Below are positions 1-8,778 of a DNA stretch of 64,000 nucleotides, piece after piece. This DNA comes from Tepidiphilus succinatimandens (GTDB lineage: Bacteria > Pseudomonadota > Gammaproteobacteria > Burkholderiales > Rhodocyclaceae): the NCBI RefSeq assembly GCF_006503695.1, contig NZ_SBIK01000009.1, forward strand, positions 44,262-108,261, written 5' to 3'. Below the pieces are notes generated by a model, which saw nothing but the letters and a program-made list of their open reading frames with translations, was not told where the DNA came from and searched no databases. Made by a program: the position numbers and the translations under genes. Within the stretch, counting starts at the first letter, position 1. Each line of letters starts with the position of its first letter.

Positions 1-1331
1 CGGATGAGTCGTTCCTGTTGGGCGAGATCGCGCCGCAGCGCCTCGACCCGCCCAGCCAGGGGAGTATCCGCCTCGATCGCCTGCTGCAGCCGTGCACGCT
101 GCTCGGTGAGGGTTTTGGATTCTCCTTGCAGGCGCGCGAGTTCGGCCTCTGCCGCTTCGGCCGAGCGGGAGAGCTTCTCTGCTTCCCGCCGCGCCTCGTC
201 GAACGTGCGCACGGCCTCGCGCAAGCCTTCGAGCCGCTCGAGCTCGCGAATGGCCCGTTCCCGTTCGGGCGCTCGCGCGCGTTCTTCCTGCAACCGAGAT
301 TCGGCCGATTCGCGCTGGCGGGCGGTGGCTTCGACCTCGCCCTCGGCCTGCGCCAACTGCTGGGCGAGCCGCTGCCGTTGCGCAGCGGCGTCCTCGAAGT
401 TCGCATGGGCCGCAAGGACGAGCTGGGCCCGAGAAGCGACATCCAGCTCGCGGCGTCGGGTTGCGATCGCGGCGGCAGCAGCGCTCAGCCCGTCCAAGGC
501 GGCGCGAGCGCGGTCTCGCTCCTCGAATTGCCGCGCCAGAGCTTCAGCAGCCGCGAGCGCGGCGGTGGCGTCCTTCTCTTCAGCGCGGCGACGTCGTTCT
601 TCCTCCGCCAGGCTCGAGCGCTGTGCCGTCGCTTCCTCGATCCGGGCGCGGAGCGCTTCTTCTGACTCCACCCCGGCTTGTTCGAGCAGCGTCTTTTTTC
701 GTGCCTTGGCTTCTTCGGCCTGACGCTCAAGAGCATTCGCCGCCGCTTTGAGCCGTTCCTGCAAGCGCTTGCAGGTTTCGGTGGCGAAGAGCGTCTCCAG
801 AATCTGCTCCCGCTCCTTGGAGTCGGCCGCCAAGAGTTTGCGGAATTGCCCTTGCGGCAGCAGAATGACCTGGCGGAACTGGTCGGCTTCGAAACCGAGG
901 AGCGCGACGAGGCGTTGCGTGACCTCCGTCGCCTTGCTGACGAGAGGCTTCCAGCCATCGCCGTCCCACACCTGCAGTTCGGCCCGGGCCGGGATCTTGA
1001 CCCGCTGATCCTTCTTGCCCCGCAAGGCAGCGCGTTCCTGCTCGGGCGAACGCTTGACGCGATAGCGCCTGCGCCCCAGTCCGAACTCGAACTCGACCTC
1101 GGTGAGTGCATCGTCCGCAGCATGATGGCTGCGCATCTCCTTGGCGCTGCGCTCGCTGCCGGAAGTCTCGCCATAGAGCGCGTAGCAGATGCCATCGAGG
1201 ATCGACGTCTTTCCTGCCCCCGTCGGGCCGTGGATCAGAAAGAGCGCATCCGGCGGCAGGCGCGTGAAGTCGATCTCCTCGCGTTGAGCGAAAGGACCGA
1301 AGGCGTTCAGGATCAGGCGAATCGGTCTCAT
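1..1331 (-). CDS. sbcC: SbcC nuclease/ATPase subunit, N-terminal part (runs off the left edge)
   Basis: SbcC is the SMC/Rad50-like ATPase of the SbcCD nuclease, which opens hairpins and processes DNA ends in the cytoplasm. Translating the minus strand from the ATG at 1331 gives an uninterrupted frame to the window edge, about 443 residues of a protein that is usually around 1000 or more. The start reads MRPIRLILNAFGPF and is followed by a Walker A loop, GPTGAGKTS, near residues 35-43. After that comes a long Glu/Arg/Ala-rich stretch typical of the coiled-coil arm. The zinc hook, the second arm half and the C-terminal ATPase half lie outside the window. The ATG overlaps the sbcD stop in an ATGA junction, which fixes the start and implies translational coupling. 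Confidence 0.93.
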   Translation of the reverse strand, partial: MRPIRLILNAFGPFAQREEIDFTRLPPDALFLIHGPTGAGKTSILDGICYALYGETSGSERSAKEMRSHHAADDALTEVEFEFGLGRRRYRVKRSPEQERAALRGKKDQRVKIPARAELQVWDGDGWKPLVSKATEVTQRLVALLGFEADQFRQVILLPQGQFRKLLAADSKEREQILETLFATETCKRLQERLKAAANALERQAEEAKARKKTLLEQAGVESEEALRARIEEATAQRSSLAEEERRRRAEEKDATAALAAAEALARQFEERDRARAALDGLSAAAAAIATRRRELDVASRAQLVLAAHANFEDAAAQRQRLAQQLAQAEGEVEATARQRESAESRLQEERARAPERERAIRELERLEGLREAVRTFDEARREAEKLSRSAEAAEAELARLQGESKTLTEQRARLQQAIEADTPLAGRVEALRRDLAQQERLI

Positions 1332-2482
1332 GGGGCCACCTCCCGTTCCTGCTGGGACAGGGCGACGATCTCGGCATGCAGCAAGCGCCGGGCGGATTCG
1401 TCGAGCGCGCGCCCCGTCATTTCACGGTAGAAAGCCTCGAAGAGCTCGTCCAGGCCGACTTTGCGATGGTCGGTGCCCGCTTCGAGCCCAGCTCCCGCTC
1501 CGGCAAACTGCGGACGCTCGATGGCAAGCGCATTGGGGTAGGCCGTGCGCAGTTTTCCCATCGCATCGAGGAGCGCCCCCGTATCCGTGAGCCGGGCAAG
1601 GACGTAGTCGTCCCGGCCGGGATCGTCTCCGGCGGCAGCCAGAATCTCGTCCAGGCTGCCGCTGAGGATGCGCAGGTCCCGACGCGGCGTGAGCCGCAGT
1701 CGTTCGATGCGCGCGCGGCCCTGCCCGTCGAGCTCGACCAGGGAAACGCTCTTGTCGTGGCCGACCTCGGCAAAGGAATATTTCAAGAGCGAACCGGCAT
1801 AGTCGATGCGACCACCGGCCAGGCTCTGAGGGCGATGCAGGTGGCCGAGCGCCACGAAATGGAATCCCTCGAAGACCTCCGCCCCGACGAGGCCGGTCCC
1901 TCCGACCGACAGCGGGCGTTCGGATTCGCTCGCCGTCCCGCCCTGCACGAACGCATGGGCGATGAGCACCGAACGGCGGCTCTGGTCGTGGAGCCGTCGA
2001 ATGCGCTCGACCTGAACCTGCATCGCCGCGTGGTGGTCCGCGATCGACTCGTCCTCCAGACACTGACGCACCCAAGGGGGCTCGGCGTAGGGCAAGGGAT
2101 AGAAAGCGACCTCGCCGTAACGGTCTCGCAGCAGCACGGGAGAGACGTCGGCGGTCGCAAGCCCCCGGACCGTGAGCCCGGCTTCGGCCAGAAGACGCGC
2201 ACCAAAGCCGAGCCGATCGGGACTGTCATGGTTGCCGGCGATGAGCAGGACGGGCGTGCGCTCGCCCACCACGATCCGGGTGAGCGTCTCGTCGAGCAGG
2301 CGAACGGCCTCGGCCGGCGGGACCGAGCGGTCGTAGACGTCGCCGGCGATCAGCACCACATCCGGGCGCTCCGAACGCACGAGCCCGACCAGCTGATCGA
2401 GCACGTGCGCCTGGTCTTCCAGGAGTGAGACGCCGTGATAGACGCGGCCGAGATGCCAGTCGGCAGTGTGCAGGATCCTCAT
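1328..2482 (-). CDS. sbcD: SbcD, exonuclease subunit of SbcCD
   Basis: SbcD is the Mre11-like manganese phosphoesterase that supplies the nuclease site of SbcCD. The 384-residue product has the calcineurin-like metal motifs in order: DWHLGR at residues 8-13, GDVYDR, GNHDS and GHLH. The length is normal for the family. A good ribosome site (GGAGG, 5 bases before the ATG) supports the start. It is the first gene of a two-gene unit with sbcC, sharing four bases with it. The 146 bases upstream, before the AmpG-like gene, show no clear promoter hexamers by eye. Confidence 0.95.
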   Translation of the reverse strand: MRILHTADWHLGRVYHGVSLLEDQAHVLDQLVGLVRSERPDVVLIAGDVYDRSVPPAEAVRLLDETLTRIVVGERTPVLLIAGNHDSPDRLGFGARLLAEAGLTVRGLATADVSPVLLRDRYGEVAFYPLPYAEPPWVRQCLEDESIADHHAAMQVQVERIRRLHDQSRRSVLIAHAFVQGGTASESERPLSVGGTGLVGAEVFEGFHFVALGHLHRPQSLAGGRIDYAGSLLKYSFAEVGHDKSVSLVELDGQGRARIERLRLTPRRDLRILSGSLDEILAAAGDDPGRDDYVLARLTDTGALLDAMGKLRTAYPNALAIERPQFAGAGAGLEAGTDHRKVGLDELFEAFYREMTGRALDESARRLLHAEIVALSQQEREVAP

Positions 2483-2628
2483 GTTCCCTCCGGAAGATTT
2501 TCCCGTCCGAACCGCGGCAATGCCCCAATGCTACGATAAGGCCATCGCCCGGGCAGGTGCTTGTCCAGCCTCTGATCGATCCATTATATCCCCCGGATCC
2601 CTCGAGAGCGGACGAACCAGACTACCCG

Positions 2629-3945
2629 CTACCTCGACCGCAGTGGCATCGTGCCGATGCCGCCAGACGGATCGAGCCGGCGCTCCGAGTCGCCCCATCT
2701 TTCCCCGTTCCAGGGCGCGATCCATTTGAGCAAAAGCATCCCCGGCACGGCCAGCGCCACGCAGCAGAAAAAGAAATTCATCCAGCCCAGCCGTTCGGCG
2801 AGTACGCCGGCAAAGGCATTGATCACAGTGCGCGGCACGGCGGCGAGACTCGTGAAGAGCGCGAACTGCGTGGCGGTGTAAGCCGGATGGGTGGTGCGCG
2901 CGATGAAGGCGGTAAAGGCCGCCGTCCCCAGTCCGACGCCCAGATATTCGACGGAAATCACGCCGGCCAGTGCAGCGCGCTCGAAGGTGCCGACGTGCGA
3001 AAAAGGGCCGAGCCAGGCCAGCCAGGCAAAACCGAGAATGGCGAACATCTGCACCAGGCCGAAGAGCCACAAGGCGCGGTTGATGCCGATGCGCACCATC
3101 CACAGGCCACCCGCCAAGCCGCCGAGAATGGCCGGCCACAGACCGGCGTGTTTGGCGATCAGGCCGATGTCGGTCTTGCCGTAGCCCATGTCCAGGTAGA
3201 ACGGCGTCGACAAGGCGGTGGCGAGCGAGTCGCCCAATTTGTAGAAAAACAGAAAAGCCAGGATCCAGAAGGCATCGCGCCAGCCGCGTCGGCCGATGAA
3301 TTCCTGCCAGGGTTCGATGCAGGCCGCCCGCAGGGTGCGCGGCCGGTCGACGACGACCGGTTCGCGGATGAAGAGCGCCATCGCCATGCCCGGCAGGATG
3401 AACAGCGCCGTGATCCAGAAGACCATGTTCCACGGCAGACGGTCGGCGAGGATCAGCGAAAGCGAACCGGGAACGAGGCCGGCGAGCCGGTAGGCATTGA
3501 CATGCACGGCATTGCCCAGGCCCAGTTCCCTCTCGGCGAGCAGTTCGCGGCGAAAGGCGTCGAGCGCCACGTCCTGGGTGGCGGAACAGAACGCCAGTAG
3601 CGCGGCGAGGCAGGAAATGGCGAAAATGTGCGTCCGCGGATCGAAACCGCCCAAGCCGCCGATGCAAAATAAAAGGCCGATCTGGGTGATCAGCATCCAG
3701 CCACGCCGCCGGCCGAGCGGCGGCGCGAAACGGTCGAGCAGAGGCGACCAGAGGAATTTCCAGGTGTAGGGAAACTGGATCAGGGCGAAGAAGCCGATGG
3801 TCTTCAGGTCGACGCCTTCGCTGCGCAGCCAGGCGGGCAGCAGGTTGATGAGGAGGTAGAGCGGCAGCCCAGAGGCAAAACCGGTAAAGATGCAGATCAG
3901 CATCTTGCGGGTGAGAAGCGGGGCAAGCCAGGCAGGCATGGTCAT
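2629..3945 (-). CDS. ampG: AmpG-like MFS permease
   Basis: This is a 438-residue multi-pass inner-membrane protein of the major facilitator superfamily. The N-terminal segment FTGFASGLPLYLL, followed by LLPAWLRSEGVDLKTIGFF and a W-K-F-L-W-SPLLDR loop, is characteristic of the AmpG muropeptide permease group. AmpG imports anhydro-muropeptides for cell-wall recycling and beta-lactamase induction. Alternating hydrophobic stretches are consistent with 12 or more helices. The ribosome site is weak. Family membership is clear, but the substrate is inferred: no ampR, ampC or recycling enzyme is adjacent, so a related PAT-family permease with another substrate is possible. Confidence 0.8.
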   Translation of the reverse strand: MTMPAWLAPLLTRKMLICIFTGFASGLPLYLLINLLPAWLRSEGVDLKTIGFFALIQFPYTWKFLWSPLLDRFAPPLGRRRGWMLITQIGLLFCIGGLGGFDPRTHIFAISCLAALLAFCSATQDVALDAFRRELLAERELGLGNAVHVNAYRLAGLVPGSLSLILADRLPWNMVFWITALFILPGMAMALFIREPVVVDRPRTLRAACIEPWQEFIGRRGWRDAFWILAFLFFYKLGDSLATALSTPFYLDMGYGKTDIGLIAKHAGLWPAILGGLAGGLWMVRIGINRALWLFGLVQMFAILGFAWLAWLGPFSHVGTFERAALAGVISVEYLGVGLGTAAFTAFIARTTHPAYTATQFALFTSLAAVPRTVINAFAGVLAERLGWMNFFFCCVALAVPGMLLLKWIAPWNGERWGDSERRLDPSGGIGTMPLRSR

Positions 3946-4412
3946 TTTCTCGGCAATCGGAAGCCTCTTTCAAGAATTGGCCTCGATGGCAAGCCGACGT
4001 TTTCCCTTTGAAGACCAAAAGCATGATAAGCCGTCACGACCGGGGCAATCCACGCCGGTCCGACGAAAATCGTCACTCGCGTAACCTGGCCGAAGAGCAT
4101 GACCACCACGACGAACGCGAGCGCGGCATCGAGATTATAAAACTCATTGTTTCGCCCAAACGAAAATCTTTACGTTGAGGTTGCAATGGGGGCTAAAATC
4201 AACTAAAACCCTTGGCAAGGCGATGATTTCCCCCATCAGGCACCCTTCCGGGTTGCCCGGCGTTTCCAGTGTCTTCGGACTATGGAGGGATCTTGGCGTG
4301 CTCTGCGCCTTTGCCTTCGTTTTCATCCTTGTCGCGGCCAGGCTTTATCCTCATATCTTGCGCTGAATGGGCTCTCCCAGTCGTCCCTTGTCGAAAATCA
4401 GGAAAGGAAACG
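3946..4412. other. 467-base intergenic region between divergent ampG and cnoX
   Basis: This is the longest gene-free stretch in the window and is visibly more A/T-rich than its surroundings. I see no convincing coding frame; the short open frames here have no family features. It holds two small inverted repeats: GACCGG/CCGGTC at 4038-4043 and 4055-4060, and a tight CCGGG-TTG-CCCGG hairpin at 4248-4260. Neither is followed by a T-run. TATAAA-like and TAAAAT-like boxes occur around 4135-4200 but lack good -35 partners. Promoters for both flanking genes must lie here; a small RNA is possible but unsupported. Confidence 0.5.
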
Positions 4413-5261
4413 ATGAGTCAATTTTCTTTTGACGTCGACGAACGCACTTTTCCCTCTCTCGTACTCGAACGCTCACACGAGGTTCCCGTCTTGGTCGACT
4501 TCTGGGCGCCATGGTGTGGCCCCTGCCGGGTACTCAAGCCCATCCTGGAAAAGCTGTCCGAAGAATACGGCGGACGTTTCCTGCTCGCCAAGGTGAATTC
4601 GGACGAAAACGCGGCGCTCGCCGCGCGCTACGGCGTGCGCGGCATACCCAACGTCAAGGCGTTCCGCCATGGCGAACTGGTCGACGAATTCACCGGGGCG
4701 CTGCCGGAGCGGGCAGTACGAGAATTCATCGAGCGACTGCTCCCCTCACCGGCAGGCGATCTACTGCGCGAGGCAGTGCAACTACGCGGACGCGGCGACT
4801 TGGCTGCCGCCCTGCAGCGCCTGGAAGCCGCAGCGGCACTCGCCCCAGACGACGATGAAGTCAAACGCTCCTTGGCAGAGGTGCTGATCGAGCTCGGTCG
4901 ACTCGAAGAGGCCCAAGCGCAACTCGACGCCATCTCTACGGCTGGGCGACTCGACGAGGCGACCAAACGGCTCGTGACGCGACTCGAATTCGCCCGCGCG
5001 GCGGCGGAAGACGAAATGGCGCTACGCGAGCGCCTCGCCCGCAACCCTGACGACATGGAAGCGCGACTGCGGCTTGCCAAACATCTGGTGGCAGCGGGGC
5101 ACTATGCGCAAGGAATGGATGAATTGCTGGAGATGATTCGTCGCGACCGACGCTGGAACGACGAGGCGGCGCGCAAGACGCTGCTTTCCGTGTTCGAGCT
5201 GCTGGGAGATGACCCGCTCGTGGCCGAGTATCGGCGCAAGCTGGCAAGTGTGCTGTATTGA
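4413..5261 (+). CDS. cnoX: CnoX/YbbN-type thioredoxin-TPR chaperedoxin
   Basis: CnoX (YbbN) protects unfolding proteins from oxidation and hands them to GroEL or DnaK. Residues 1-110 form a thioredoxin fold with active site WCGPC (C35 and C38). The remainder is Ala/Leu/Arg-rich helical repeat, matching the TPR tail of the family; 282 residues is the expected length. The ATG at 4413 is chosen because a GGAAAGG ribosome site lies just upstream and the homologous N-terminus starts there. The open frame extends back to 4269, but that extension has no family character. The intact CxxC differs from the E. coli protein, which lacks one active-site Cys, so thiol-reductase activity is plausible. The gene is monocistronic and convergent with the tRNA gene. 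Confidence 0.92.
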   Translation: MSQFSFDVDERTFPSLVLERSHEVPVLVDFWAPWCGPCRVLKPILEKLSEEYGGRFLLAKVNSDENAALAARYGVRGIPNVKAFRHGELVDEFTGALPERAVREFIERLLPSPAGDLLREAVQLRGRGDLAAALQRLEAAAALAPDDDEVKRSLAEVLIELGRLEEAQAQLDAISTAGRLDEATKRLVTRLEFARAAAEDEMALRERLARNPDDMEARLRLAKHLVAAGHYAQGMDELLEMIRRDRRWNDEAARKTLLSVFELLGDDPLVAEYRRKLASVLY

Positions 5262-5273
5262 CTCGACACCGAT

Positions 5274-5308
5274 AAAAAAACCCGAAGCCGCACCAGCGGC
5301 TCCGGGTT
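5274..5308 (-). terminator. Rho-independent terminator of tRNA-Arg
   Basis: On the minus strand an interrupted GC-rich stem (AACCCG-x-AGCCGC paired with GCGGCT-x-CGGGTT, loop ACCA on the plus strand) at 5279-5308 is followed by seven T residues. This is the textbook form, directly downstream of the tRNA. On the plus strand the hairpin lies 17 bases after the cnoX stop but has no T-run after it, so it would serve cnoX poorly. Confidence 0.87.
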
Positions 5309-5316
5309 CCGGTTCT

Positions 5317-5393
5317 TGGCGCGCCCGGCAGGATTCGAACCCACGACCCCCTGGTTCGTAGCCAGGTACTCTATCCAACTGAGCTACGGGCGC
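5317..5393 (-). tRNA. tRNA-Arg (anticodon ACG)
   Basis: The minus strand folds into a complete 77-base cloverleaf. The acceptor GCGCCCG (5387-5393) pairs with CGGGCGC (5321-5327), the discriminator is G, and the CCA end is encoded at 5317-5319. The D-loop has AGTTGG, the anticodon stem is CTGG/CCAG around ACG at 5357-5359, and the T-loop contains TTCGAAT. ACG, with A34 deaminated to inosine, reads CGU, CGC and CGA. It has its own near-consensus promoter and terminator, so it is an independent transcription unit between cnoX and ppsA. Confidence 0.98.
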
Positions 5394-5408
5394 GCAACAG
5401 AGATTGAA

Positions 5409-5436
5409 ATTATAGCCATTCTCCGCCAGGTGTCAA
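5409..5436 (-). promoter_or_regulatory. tRNA-Arg promoter overlapping the ppsA stop codon
   Basis: On the minus strand a perfect -35 box TTGACA (5431-5436) is separated by 16 bases from a perfect -10 box TATAAT (5409-5414). The predicted start is about 5402, nine bases before the mature tRNA 5' end. The -35 box contains the ppsA stop codon (5433-5435). It is the strongest sigma-70 promoter visible in the window. Confidence 0.87.
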
Positions 5437-7814
5437 GCACCCTTTCGCTCGCGCAGGCGCTCGGCGAGCTGAAGCCAGGTGTCGATGACGGTGTCGGGGT
5501 TGAGCGAGATCGTCTGGATACCGCGCTCCATCAGCCATTCGGCCAGATCGGGGTGGTCCGACGGGCCCTGGCCGCAGATGCCGACGTATTTGCCGAGCTT
5601 GTTGCAGGCGTCGATCGCCATGCCGAGCAGGACTTTCACCGCCGGATCGCGCTCGTCGAAGGATTCGGCCACTAGTCCCGAATCACGGTCCAGCCCCAGG
5701 GTGAGCTGGGTGAGGTCGTTCGAGCCGATGGAGAAGCCGTCGAAGTGCTCGAGGAAGGCTTCGGCGAGCAGCGCGTTCGAGGGGATCTCGCACATCATGA
5801 TGAGCTCGAGCCCGTTCTTGCCGCGCTCGAGCTCGTTGGCCGCAAGGAGTTTGACCACGCGCTCGGCTTCGCCCACCGTGCGCACGAAGGGGATCATCAC
5901 CTTGACGTTGGTGAGCCCCATGACGTCGCGCACCTTCTTCACGGCCTCGCATTCCATCTCGAAGCACTCGCGGAAGCTCGGCGCGATGTAGCGCGCCGCG
6001 CCGCGAAAGCCCAGCATGGGGTTTTCTTCCTCGGGCTCGTAGATCTCACCGCCCAGGAGCTTGCGGTACTCGTTCGATTTGAAATCGGACAGGCGCACGA
6101 TCACCGGCTGCGGATAAAACGCGGCGGCGATGGTGGCGATGCCTTCGGCGAGCTTTTCCACGTAGAAAGCGCGCGGGCTGGCGTAGCCACGGGCGCGGCG
6201 CGAGATTTCCTCACGCAGTTTGGCCGAGATCTGGTCGAATTCGAGAATGGCGCGCGGATGAACTCCGATGACGTTGTTGATGACGAACTCCACCCGGGCA
6301 AGACCCACGCCGGCATTGGGGATCTGGGCGAACTCGAAGGCGAGCTCCGGGTTGCCCACGTTCATCATGATTTTCACCGGTAGCTCGGGCAGCGTTCCGA
6401 GGTCGGTGCGCTGCACTTCGAAGTCGAGCTTGCCGCGATAGACGTAGCCGGTATCCCCTTCGGCGCAGGAGACCGTGACCACTTCCCCTTCTTGCAGCAC
6501 TTCGGTGGCGTTGCCGCAGCCGACGATGGCCGGGATCCCCAATTCACGGGCGATGATGGCCGCGTGGCAGGTGCGTCCGCCGCGATTGGTGACGATGGCC
6601 GCGGCGCGCTTCATCACCGGCTCCCAGTTGGGGTCGGTCATGTCGGTGACGAGCACGTCGCCGGGTTGCACGCGCTCCATCTGGCTGGGATCGGTGACGA
6701 TGCGCACCGGCCCCACGCCGACTTTCTGCCCGATGGCGCGCCCATGCACCAGCGCCTTGCCGTGCTGCTTGAGGCGGTATTTCTCCATCACGCGGCCGCT
6801 TTCCTGCGACTTCACCGTCTCGGGGCGCGCCTGCAGGATGTAGATCTTGCCGTCGATGCCGTCCTTGCCCCATTCGATGTCCATGGGACGGCCATAGTGG
6901 CGTTCGATGATGACCGCGTAGCGAGCGAGTTCGAGGATGTCGGCGTCTTCGAGGCAGAAGCGGTTGCGATCGGCCTCGGGCACGTCGACCACCTTGACGC
7001 GCACCCCCTCGCCGGGCTCGCCGAAGACCATCTTGATGAGCTTGGAGCCGAGATTGCGGCGGATGATGGAAGGCTTGCCCTGCATCAGGGTGGGTTTGTG
7101 GACGTAGAATTCGTCGGGGTTGACCGCCCCTTGCACCACCATCTCGCCCAGACCGTAGGAGGCGGTGATGAAGACGACGTCGCGGAAACCGGATTCGGTG
7201 TCGATGGTAAACATCACGCCGGAAGCGCCCACGTCGGAGCGCACCATGCGCTGCACGCCGGCCGAGAGCGCCACTTCGGCGTGGCGGAAACCCTTGTGCA
7301 CGCGGTAGGCGATCGCCCGGTCGTTGTAGAGCGAGGCGAAGACTTCCTTGATGGCGTGCAGGATGTTCTCGATGCCCGAGACGTTGAGCAAGGTTTCCTG
7401 CTGGCCGGCGAAGGAGGCATCGGGCAGGTCTTCGGCCGTGGCCGAGGAGCGCACGGCAAAACTCGCCCCCTCGCCTTCGCGGGCGACGAGCTCGGCGTAG
7501 GCTTGGCGGATCTGGGTTTCGAACTCGGGCGGGAAAGGCGTCTCCATGATCCAGCGGCGGATCTCGGCGCCCGTCTTGGCGAGGGCGTTGACGTCATCGA
7601 CGTCGAGCGCCTCGAGCGCCTCATGGATGCGCTGCGCCAGGCCATTTTGCGCGAGGAACAGGCGGTAGGCCTCGGCGGTGGTAGCGAAACCGCCCGGCAC
7701 GCGCACGTCCGCGGGCAGTTGGCTGATCATCTCGCCGAGTGAGGCGTTTTTGCCGCCGACGATGCCGACGTCGGTCATGCGCAGCTCGTTGAACGGGATC
7801 ACATATCGAGTCAT
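5433..7814 (-). CDS. ppsA: Phosphoenolpyruvate synthase
   Basis: PpsA converts pyruvate and ATP to phosphoenolpyruvate, AMP and phosphate, the entry to gluconeogenesis from pyruvate or lactate. The 793-residue product has the three family parts in order: the N-terminal ATP-grasp nucleotide-binding domain, the swivelling phosphohistidine domain with GGRTCHAA (His417 is the expected phospho-acceptor), and the C-terminal PEP/pyruvate barrel with its conserved GSNDLTQL segment. The length matches the family. It is divergent from ppsR, which encodes its kinase/phosphorylase regulator, so the enzyme is probably switched off by threonine phosphorylation near the catalytic His. Confidence 0.97.
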   Translation of the reverse strand: MTRYVIPFNELRMTDVGIVGGKNASLGEMISQLPADVRVPGGFATTAEAYRLFLAQNGLAQRIHEALEALDVDDVNALAKTGAEIRRWIMETPFPPEFETQIRQAYAELVAREGEGASFAVRSSATAEDLPDASFAGQQETLLNVSGIENILHAIKEVFASLYNDRAIAYRVHKGFRHAEVALSAGVQRMVRSDVGASGVMFTIDTESGFRDVVFITASYGLGEMVVQGAVNPDEFYVHKPTLMQGKPSIIRRNLGSKLIKMVFGEPGEGVRVKVVDVPEADRNRFCLEDADILELARYAVIIERHYGRPMDIEWGKDGIDGKIYILQARPETVKSQESGRVMEKYRLKQHGKALVHGRAIGQKVGVGPVRIVTDPSQMERVQPGDVLVTDMTDPNWEPVMKRAAAIVTNRGGRTCHAAIIARELGIPAIVGCGNATEVLQEGEVVTVSCAEGDTGYVYRGKLDFEVQRTDLGTLPELPVKIMMNVGNPELAFEFAQIPNAGVGLARVEFVINNVIGVHPRAILEFDQISAKLREEISRRARGYASPRAFYVEKLAEGIATIAAAFYPQPVIVRLSDFKSNEYRKLLGGEIYEPEEENPMLGFRGAARYIAPSFRECFEMECEAVKKVRDVMGLTNVKVMIPFVRTVGEAERVVKLLAANELERGKNGLELIMMCEIPSNALLAEAFLEHFDGFSIGSNDLTQLTLGLDRDSGLVAESFDERDPAVKVLLGMAIDACNKLGKYVGICGQGPSDHPDLAEWLMERGIQTISLNPDTVIDTWLQLAERLRERKGA

Positions 7815-7853
7815 CGCAGCCTTTCCTGAGTTCGTGAGGCACGGAAAAATGGT

Positions 7854-7882
7854 ATTCTAAGGGTTTTCCCCCATTTTGGTAA
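7854..7882 (-). promoter_or_regulatory. Predicted ppsA promoter
   Basis: On the minus strand TTACCA (7877-7882) and TAGAAT (7854-7859) are separated by 17 bases. The predicted start is about 7847, giving a 5' leader of roughly 33 bases with an AGGAAAGG ribosome site. It lies in the 101-base gap shared with divergent ppsR. A TATTCT on the opposite strand may serve ppsR, but its -35 is weak. Confidence 0.5.
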
Positions 7883-7915
7883 GCGCAAAGCGCCGCTCGC
7901 GCCTGCTCCCCCGCC

Positions 7916-8755
7916 ATGCCGGATACCCCCAAACGCACCGTATTCTACGTCTCCGACGGCACGGGCATCACCGCCGAAACGCTCGGTCACAGTCTGCTCG
8001 CGCAATTCCCCGAGTTCGACTACGACGAGGTGCGCGCGCCCTTCATCGATGCGCCGGAAAAAGCGAGCGACCTCGTCGAGCGCATTGAACGGGTGAAGCG
8101 ACGCACGGGGCTGCGCCCCATCGTCTTCAGCACGCTGGTACAGCCCGCCGTGGTGGCGGTGCTGCATCGGGCCGAAGCCCACATCGTCGATCTCTTCGGC
8201 ACCTTTCTCGGGCCGCTCGAGCGCGAGCTGGGCATGCCGAGCACGCACGCGGTGGGGCGGTTCCACGGCATCCTCGACAACCGCAGCTACCAGCGCCGGA
8301 TCGAAGCGATCAACTTCGCGCTCTCGCACGACGACGGAATCATTCAGGACGGCACGCTCGACGACGCCAATATCATCCTCATCGGGGTGTCGCGCTCCGG
8401 AAAGACGCCGACGAGTCTGTACCTGGCCATGCAATACGCGGTGAAGGCGGCCAACTACCCGCTCATTCCCGAGGATTTCGAGCGCAAGGCGCTGCCGGCG
8501 CCGCTCAAGCTCCATCGCGCCAAGCTCTTCGGGCTGACGATCGCCCCCGAGCGCCTGGCCCAGATCCGCCAGGAGCGCCGCCCCAACAGCGTCTATGCGT
8601 CACTGGAGAACTGCCGCAAGGAAGTGGAAGAAGCCTTGGCGCTGATGCGCCGCGAAGGGATCCCCTGGATCGATTCGACGACCAAATCGATCGAGGAGAT
8701 CGCCGCCGTGATCATGCAGCACCTGCAAAAGATGCAAAAATACGCCGATCTGTGA
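7916..8755 (+). CDS. ppsR: PEP synthase regulatory protein (bifunctional kinase/pyrophosphorylase)
   Basis: PpsR inactivates PEP synthase by ADP-dependent threonine phosphorylation and reactivates it by phosphate-dependent dephosphorylation. The 279-residue protein begins TVFYVSDGTGITAETLG, the conserved N-terminus of the DUF299/PSRP family, and carries the P-loop GVSRSGKT at residues 157-164. Its position divergent to ppsA identifies PEP synthase as the target, rather than pyruvate phosphate dikinase. No clear ribosome site precedes the ATG at 7916, but homologues start at this point. Confidence 0.95.
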   Translation: MPDTPKRTVFYVSDGTGITAETLGHSLLAQFPEFDYDEVRAPFIDAPEKASDLVERIERVKRRTGLRPIVFSTLVQPAVVAVLHRAEAHIVDLFGTFLGPLERELGMPSTHAVGRFHGILDNRSYQRRIEAINFALSHDDGIIQDGTLDDANIILIGVSRSGKTPTSLYLAMQYAVKAANYPLIPEDFERKALPAPLKLHRAKLFGLTIAPERLAQIRQERRPNSVYASLENCRKEVEEALALMRREGIPWIDSTTKSIEEIAAVIMQHLQKMQKYADL

Positions 8756-8778
8756 GACGGGTTTTTTGGAGCAACGCC

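Noticed and set aside
4144..4366. Small open frames in the ampG-cnoX gap
   Set aside because: No homology, no ribosome site and no codon bias; likely chance.
4269..4412. 48-residue N-terminal extension of CnoX
   Set aside because: The ribosome site and thioredoxin homology both begin at 4413, and the extension has no matching family sequence.
8752..8778. GTG start for the DUF2863 protein overlapping the ppsR stop
   Set aside because: The in-frame ATG at 8779 has a clear GGAG site and a better N-terminus; the GTG has none.
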